Below, in pieces: positions 61,040 through 64,000 of a DNA stretch of 64,000 nucleotides (within the stretch, counting starts at the first letter, position 1; every line of letters begins with the position of its first letter). Source of the DNA: Streptomyces prunicolor NBRC 13075 (lineage in GTDB: Bacteria > Actinomycetota > Actinomycetes > Streptomycetales > Streptomycetaceae); assembly GCF_000367365.1 (NCBI RefSeq), contig NZ_BARF01000049.1, positions 1 through 64,000 on the forward strand. Reading direction: 5' to 3'. Position numbers and translations under genes: made by a program. Below the pieces are notes generated by a model that made no database searches, had not been told where the DNA came from, and saw only the letters and a list, made by a program, of their open reading frames with translations.

Positions 61040-61204
61040 CTGAAGGCACCTCCATGCAGGATTCCGCCGCATTCCGCAAAGAACGAGTCAAATGCGACGG
61101 CAAAGGTGCCGCAACAGCACTGTCGGACAACTCCGCCAAAAGGAGGACTACGGATGTCCCGTCAGGGGCGTAACCGCACGGGCTGCCGCGCGTTGTTCCC
61201 CGTG

Positions 61205-61248
61205 ACGGCCGTGGCGGGGAAGACCCCCCGAGCCCCCACCACGGCCGT
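61205..61248 (-). terminator. Hairpin after the LLM oxidoreductase gene
   Basis: ACGGCCGTGG (61205-61214) pairs with CCACGGCCGT (61239-61248), with GGGG/CCCC inside. It lies 28 bp past the oxidoreductase stop. Confidence 0.7.
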
Positions 61249-61275
61249 AGAAAACTTCCGTACGGCAGAGTCCCG

Positions 61276-62331
61276 TCACGCGAGACCCGCGCGCTCCAGT
61301 GCTTCGGTTCCGGCGCGGAGCGCGGCGATCCGCTCCTCCAGGGTCCAGCCCGCCGGAGAGAGCGTCAGGGTGGTGACACCGGCCGCCGCGTACTCCTTCA
61401 TCCGGTCCGCGATGCGGTCCACGGAGCCCAGCAGCGTCGTCTTGTCGATCAGGTCGTGCGGGATGGCGGCCGCGGCGCCTTCCTTGTCGCCGGCCAGGTA
61501 CTTGTCCTGGATCTCGGCGGCGGCCGCCTCGAAGCCCATGCGCTGGGCCAGCTTGTTGTAGAAGTTCTGCTGTCGGCTGCCCATGCCGCCGACGTACAGC
61601 GCGGTGTACGGGCGGAAGGTGTCGGCGAGCGTCGTCACGTCCTTGTCCTCGCCGAAGGCGAGCGGGACCGTCGGGACGATGTCGAAGCCCTCCAGGGTCT
61701 TCCCGGCCTTCTCGCGCCCGGCCCGCAGGTGCCTGATGGCGGTGTCCTCCAGGTGCTCGGCGGAGGGGAAGATGAGCAGCGCGCCGTCGGCGATCTCGCC
61801 GGTCTGCTCCAGGTTCTTCGGGCCGATCGCGGCGATGTAGAGCGGGATGTGCTCGCGCTCCGGGTGCACGGTCAGCTTGAGGGGCTTGCCCGGGCCGCCG
61901 GGCAGCGGGAGCGTCCAGTGCTCGCCGTCGTAGGACAGGCGCTCGCGGGTCATCGCCTTGCGGACGATCTCGACGTACTCACGCGTGCGTGCCAGTGGCT
62001 TGTCGAACTTGACGCCGTACCAGCCCTCCGAGACCTGCGGGCCCGAGACGCCGATGCCGAGGCGGAAGCGGCCGCCGGAGAGCGAGTCGAGGGTCGCGGC
62101 GGTCATCGCGGTCATCGCGGGCTGGCGGGCCGGGATCTGGAAGATGGCCGAGCCGACGTCGATGCGCTCGGTCTGCGCGGCGACCCAGGTGAGCACGGTG
62201 GCCGCGTCGGAGCCGTAGGCCTCGGCGGCCCAGCACACCGAGTAGCCGAGGCGGTCGGCCTCCTGCGCCACGGCGAGATTGTCGCCGTCCATTCCGGCAC
62301 CCCAGTAGCCGAGGTTGATCCCGAGCTGCAT
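61276..62331 (-). CDS. LLM-class F420-dependent oxidoreductase
   Basis: 351-residue luciferase-like (TIM-barrel) oxidoreductase expected to use coenzyme F420. It begins MQLGINLGYWGAGMDGDN. It shows the family blocks VGSAIFQIPARQPAMTAMTA and RFRLGIGVSGPQVSEGWYG. The substrate is unknown. ATG 62331 has AAGGGG upstream. It is divergent from the aldo/keto reductase gene. Confidence 0.92.
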   Translation of the reverse strand: MQLGINLGYWGAGMDGDNLAVAQEADRLGYSVCWAAEAYGSDAATVLTWVAAQTERIDVGSAIFQIPARQPAMTAMTAATLDSLSGGRFRLGIGVSGPQVSEGWYGVKFDKPLARTREYVEIVRKAMTRERLSYDGEHWTLPLPGGPGKPLKLTVHPEREHIPLYIAAIGPKNLEQTGEIADGALLIFPSAEHLEDTAIRHLRAGREKAGKTLEGFDIVPTVPLAFGEDKDVTTLADTFRPYTALYVGGMGSRQQNFYNKLAQRMGFEAAAAEIQDKYLAGDKEGAAAAIPHDLIDKTTLLGSVDRIADRMKEYAAAGVTTLTLSPAGWTLEERIAALRAGTEALERAGLA

Positions 62332-62445
62332 GGCAGACCCCTTACCGATCAGTAACGTCGCTGTTGTGCCGACCCTAGCGCGAGGTGCTCCGGGCGGACA
62401 GGACGGGTGCCGGTGAGTGATCACGGAGCGTGCCGCGGGACGGAC

Positions 62446-62476
62446 TGTGGATCATCGTGGAAATCGGTTATCCACA
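62446..62476. promoter_or_regulatory. Inverted pair of DnaA-box-like sites
   Basis: TGTGGATCA (62446-62454) and TTATCCACA (62468-62476), the second a perfect DnaA box and the first one mismatch off, in the divergent promoter region of the LLM and aldo/keto reductase genes. Confidence 0.35.
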
Positions 62477-62517
62477 GGCCACCACACCGCAGGTTCAGGC
62501 CAGTAATCTCGGCGTTC

Positions 62518-63501
62518 ATGGAGCAGAGGCATCTCGGCCGTACCGGCCTTCGCGTGTCCCGGATCGGACTCGGCACCCTCACGTGGGGGCGCGACACCGA
62601 CGAGCATGACGCCGCGGACCTGTTGAAGGCGTTCTGGGAGGCCGGCGGCACCCTCGTCGACACGGCGGACGTGTACGGCGACGGGGAGGCCGAGTATCTG
62701 CTCGGACAGCTCATAGAGGGGCTCGTGCCGCGCCGGGACCTGGTCATCTCGACGAAGGCGGGGAGCGTACCCGACCCCGACCGCCGCTTCGACGGCTCGC
62801 GCGGTCATCTGCTCGCCGCGCTGGACGCCTCGCTGGCCCGCCTCGGCACGGACTACGTCGACGTGTGGCACATCCACGCCTTCGACCCGTTCACGCCGCT
62901 GGAGGAGACCCTCCAGGCCCTGGACCTGGCCGTCAGCAGCGGACGTGCGCGCTACGCGGGCGTCTCCAACTACTGCGGCTGGCAGCTGGCCAAGGCGGCG
63001 ACCTGGCAGCTGGCGGCGCCGGGCACGCGGACACGGTTGGCGAGCACGCAGCTGGAGTACTCGCTGCTGCAGCGGGGCGTGGAGCGTGAGGTGCTGCCGG
63101 CCGCTCTCGATCTGGGCATCGGGCTACTGCCCTCCTCGCCGCTCGGGCGCGGGGTCCTCACCGGCAAGTACCGGCACGCGACCCCGGCCGACTCACGCGG
63201 CGCCTCGGAGCACATGGCGCCCTTCGTCGCCCCGTACCTCGACGACACGGCGACGCGCATCGTGGACGCGGTGACCATCGCCGCCGACGGACTCGCCGTG
63301 ACGCCGCTCCAGGTCGCCCTCGCCTGGGTCCGCGACCGGCCCGGGGTGGCCGCCCCGATCGTCGGCGCGCGCAACGCGCACCAGCTCACGGCCGCATTGT
63401 CAGTGGAGGCCCTTAGTCTTCCTGACGAGATCTGCCGAGCGCTCGACGATGTGTCGGCGCCTCTGCACCGCTATCCCGATCACGACTGGAGCACGCTGTG
63501 A
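62518..63501 (+). CDS. Aldo/keto reductase
   Basis: 327-residue NADPH-dependent reductase with a TIM barrel. The catalytic tetrad is visible: Asp in VDTADVYGDGEAEYLLG, the Tyr of DVYG, Lys in VISTKAGS and His in DVWHIHAFDPF. The C-terminal cofactor block is PIVGARNAHQL. ATG 62518 begins MEQRHLGRTGLRVSRIGLGT, the family start. Its ribosome binding site is weak. Its stop overlaps the next gene (GTGA). Confidence 0.93.
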   Translation: MEQRHLGRTGLRVSRIGLGTLTWGRDTDEHDAADLLKAFWEAGGTLVDTADVYGDGEAEYLLGQLIEGLVPRRDLVISTKAGSVPDPDRRFDGSRGHLLAALDASLARLGTDYVDVWHIHAFDPFTPLEETLQALDLAVSSGRARYAGVSNYCGWQLAKAATWQLAAPGTRTRLASTQLEYSLLQRGVEREVLPAALDLGIGLLPSSPLGRGVLTGKYRHATPADSRGASEHMAPFVAPYLDDTATRIVDAVTIAADGLAVTPLQVALAWVRDRPGVAAPIVGARNAHQLTAALSVEALSLPDEICRALDDVSAPLHRYPDHDWSTL

Positions 63502-64000
63502 GCACGGACCCGGAGACCACGGAGACCTCGCCGGCCGAGGACACGGGCACGGACGCCGTGGAGGGCGCCGAAGGCACAGGTGAGAACGCGGCTGCGGAGA
63601 GCACCGCGGACGCCGTGGAAGGCGGCGAGGGCACGGCCGCCGAGGACACCGAGGGCACCGGTGAGGCCAAGGTCGAGGCCGCCGCCCCCGAACTGTCCGA
63701 GGCCGCCGCCGAGTTGCTGGCCCAGAAGCTGGAGCGGGAGCGGATCGAGCGGCGGAAGGCGGAGAAGGCCGGGCCCATCGCGGCCGGGGCCAAGCTCAGC
63801 GGGACGGCCGCCGAACTGCTCGCGGCGGTGCGGGCGGTGGAGAGCGGCGAGAAGCCAGTGGCCATCCCCTCCGTAAAGCTGGAGCCCGCCCCCCGCCCGT
63901 CCGCCGCCCCCGAGGCGGTGCGGCGGCCCCAGCCCGTCGCGGCCGAGCCCGGCGCCCCCGCGACCGAGACCGTCGAGTCCGTACGGCAGGTGTTGGCCGA
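63498..64000 (+). CDS. Partial gene, acidic low-complexity N-terminus
   Basis: Open from GTG 63498 to the window end, so at least 167 residues are read and the product is truncated. Residues 1-60 are Glu/Ala/Gly/Thr-rich (ETTETSPAEDTGTDAVEGAE). Residues 65-115 contain amphipathic helix repeats (LSEAAAELLAQKLERERIERRKAEKAG, AAELLAAVRAVESGEK), followed by a Pro/Ala linker. No motif is recognised. It is translationally coupled to the aldo/keto reductase gene. The rest lies outside the window. Confidence 0.75.
   Translation, partial: MSTDPETTETSPAEDTGTDAVEGAEGTGENAAAESTADAVEGGEGTAAEDTEGTGEAKVEAAAPELSEAAAELLAQKLERERIERRKAEKAGPIAAGAKLSGTAAELLAAVRAVESGEKPVAIPSVKLEPAPRPSAAPEAVRRPQPVAAEPGAPATETVESVRQVLA

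Noticed and set aside
61154..61561. 136-residue plus-strand frame with a perfect AGGAGG before its ATG
   Set aside because: It runs through the terminator hairpin at 61205-61248 and then antisense to the well-supported LLM oxidoreductase. Its Ser/Ala/Arg composition is that of an antisense shadow.

Overview
The window is about 72% G+C by eye. It uses many GTG starts, has purine-rich ribosome binding sites and long perfect hairpins between genes, and carries a complete Pup-proteasome locus, an F420-type oxidoreductase and mycothiol biosynthesis. This is a Streptomyces chromosome (core region). From memory, gene order follows the S. coelicolor SCO1631-SCO1668 neighbourhood, with one large exception described below. 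Nearly every long gene is intact. No tRNA, rRNA, CRISPR array or insertion sequence was seen.

Layout. (1) 50-10216, minus strand: Ski2-like helicase, tatC, tatA, a small membrane protein, a zinc-ribbon protein, pafC, pafB, two FKBP-type prolyl isomerases and pafA (Pup ligase). (2) 10226-12631: MFS exporter and divergent LacI-type regulator. (3) 12702-18579, minus strand: prcA, prcB, an endonuclease VII-like gene, pup, dop and arc, i.e. the 20S proteasome, its tag, the depupylase/deamidase and the ATPase ring. (4) 18972-28311: ferredoxin, secreted protein, trmI, a site-2-type M50 protease with a long disordered N-terminus, a RecB-like nuclease followed by a degenerate 33-bp repeat array, an orphan response regulator, a peptide-type ABC binding protein and a HAD phosphatase. 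(5) 28462-37533: metH (minus) divergent from gylR-glpFKD (plus). (6) 37666-54297: a methylthio-nucleoside salvage island. (7) 54496-64000: a PAC2 protein (ParJ-like), mshC, two conserved actinobacterial proteins, a histidine phosphatase, CorA, a ferritin-like protein, an LLM oxidoreductase, an aldo/keto reductase and a truncated last gene.

The salvage island is the most interesting part. It holds mtnK with a ribose-type ABC importer, probably for 5-methylthioribose. It also holds mtnD-mtnC-mtnB, mtnA, a BMP/Nup-type nucleoside ABC importer, a nucleoside phosphorylase, an MTA/SAH deaminase-like amidohydrolase and a FadR-type GntR regulator. Two routes are implied, both meeting at methylthioribose-1-phosphate. 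One is uptake and kinasing of methylthioribose. The other is uptake, deamination and phosphorolysis of methylthioadenosine. MtnA, B, C and D then carry the carbon to the ketoacid of methionine; the final aminotransferase is not here. As I recall the S. coelicolor order, glpD is followed directly by the PAC2 gene and mshC, so this ~17 kb block looks like an insertion at that junction.

Three short Cys-codon-containing open frames precede the three operons of the island. Two of them match the 'RRxxxDxxRxxSxxC' leader peptides seen upstream of sulfur genes in Streptomyces, which suggests cysteine-responsive attenuation. Other regulatory signals include a matched pair of 17-bp palindromes over the gylR and glpF promoters, palindromes with a TCGGAC core at mtnA and the GntR gene, hairpins that overlap the stop codons of dop and pup, and a ~180-nt metH leader.
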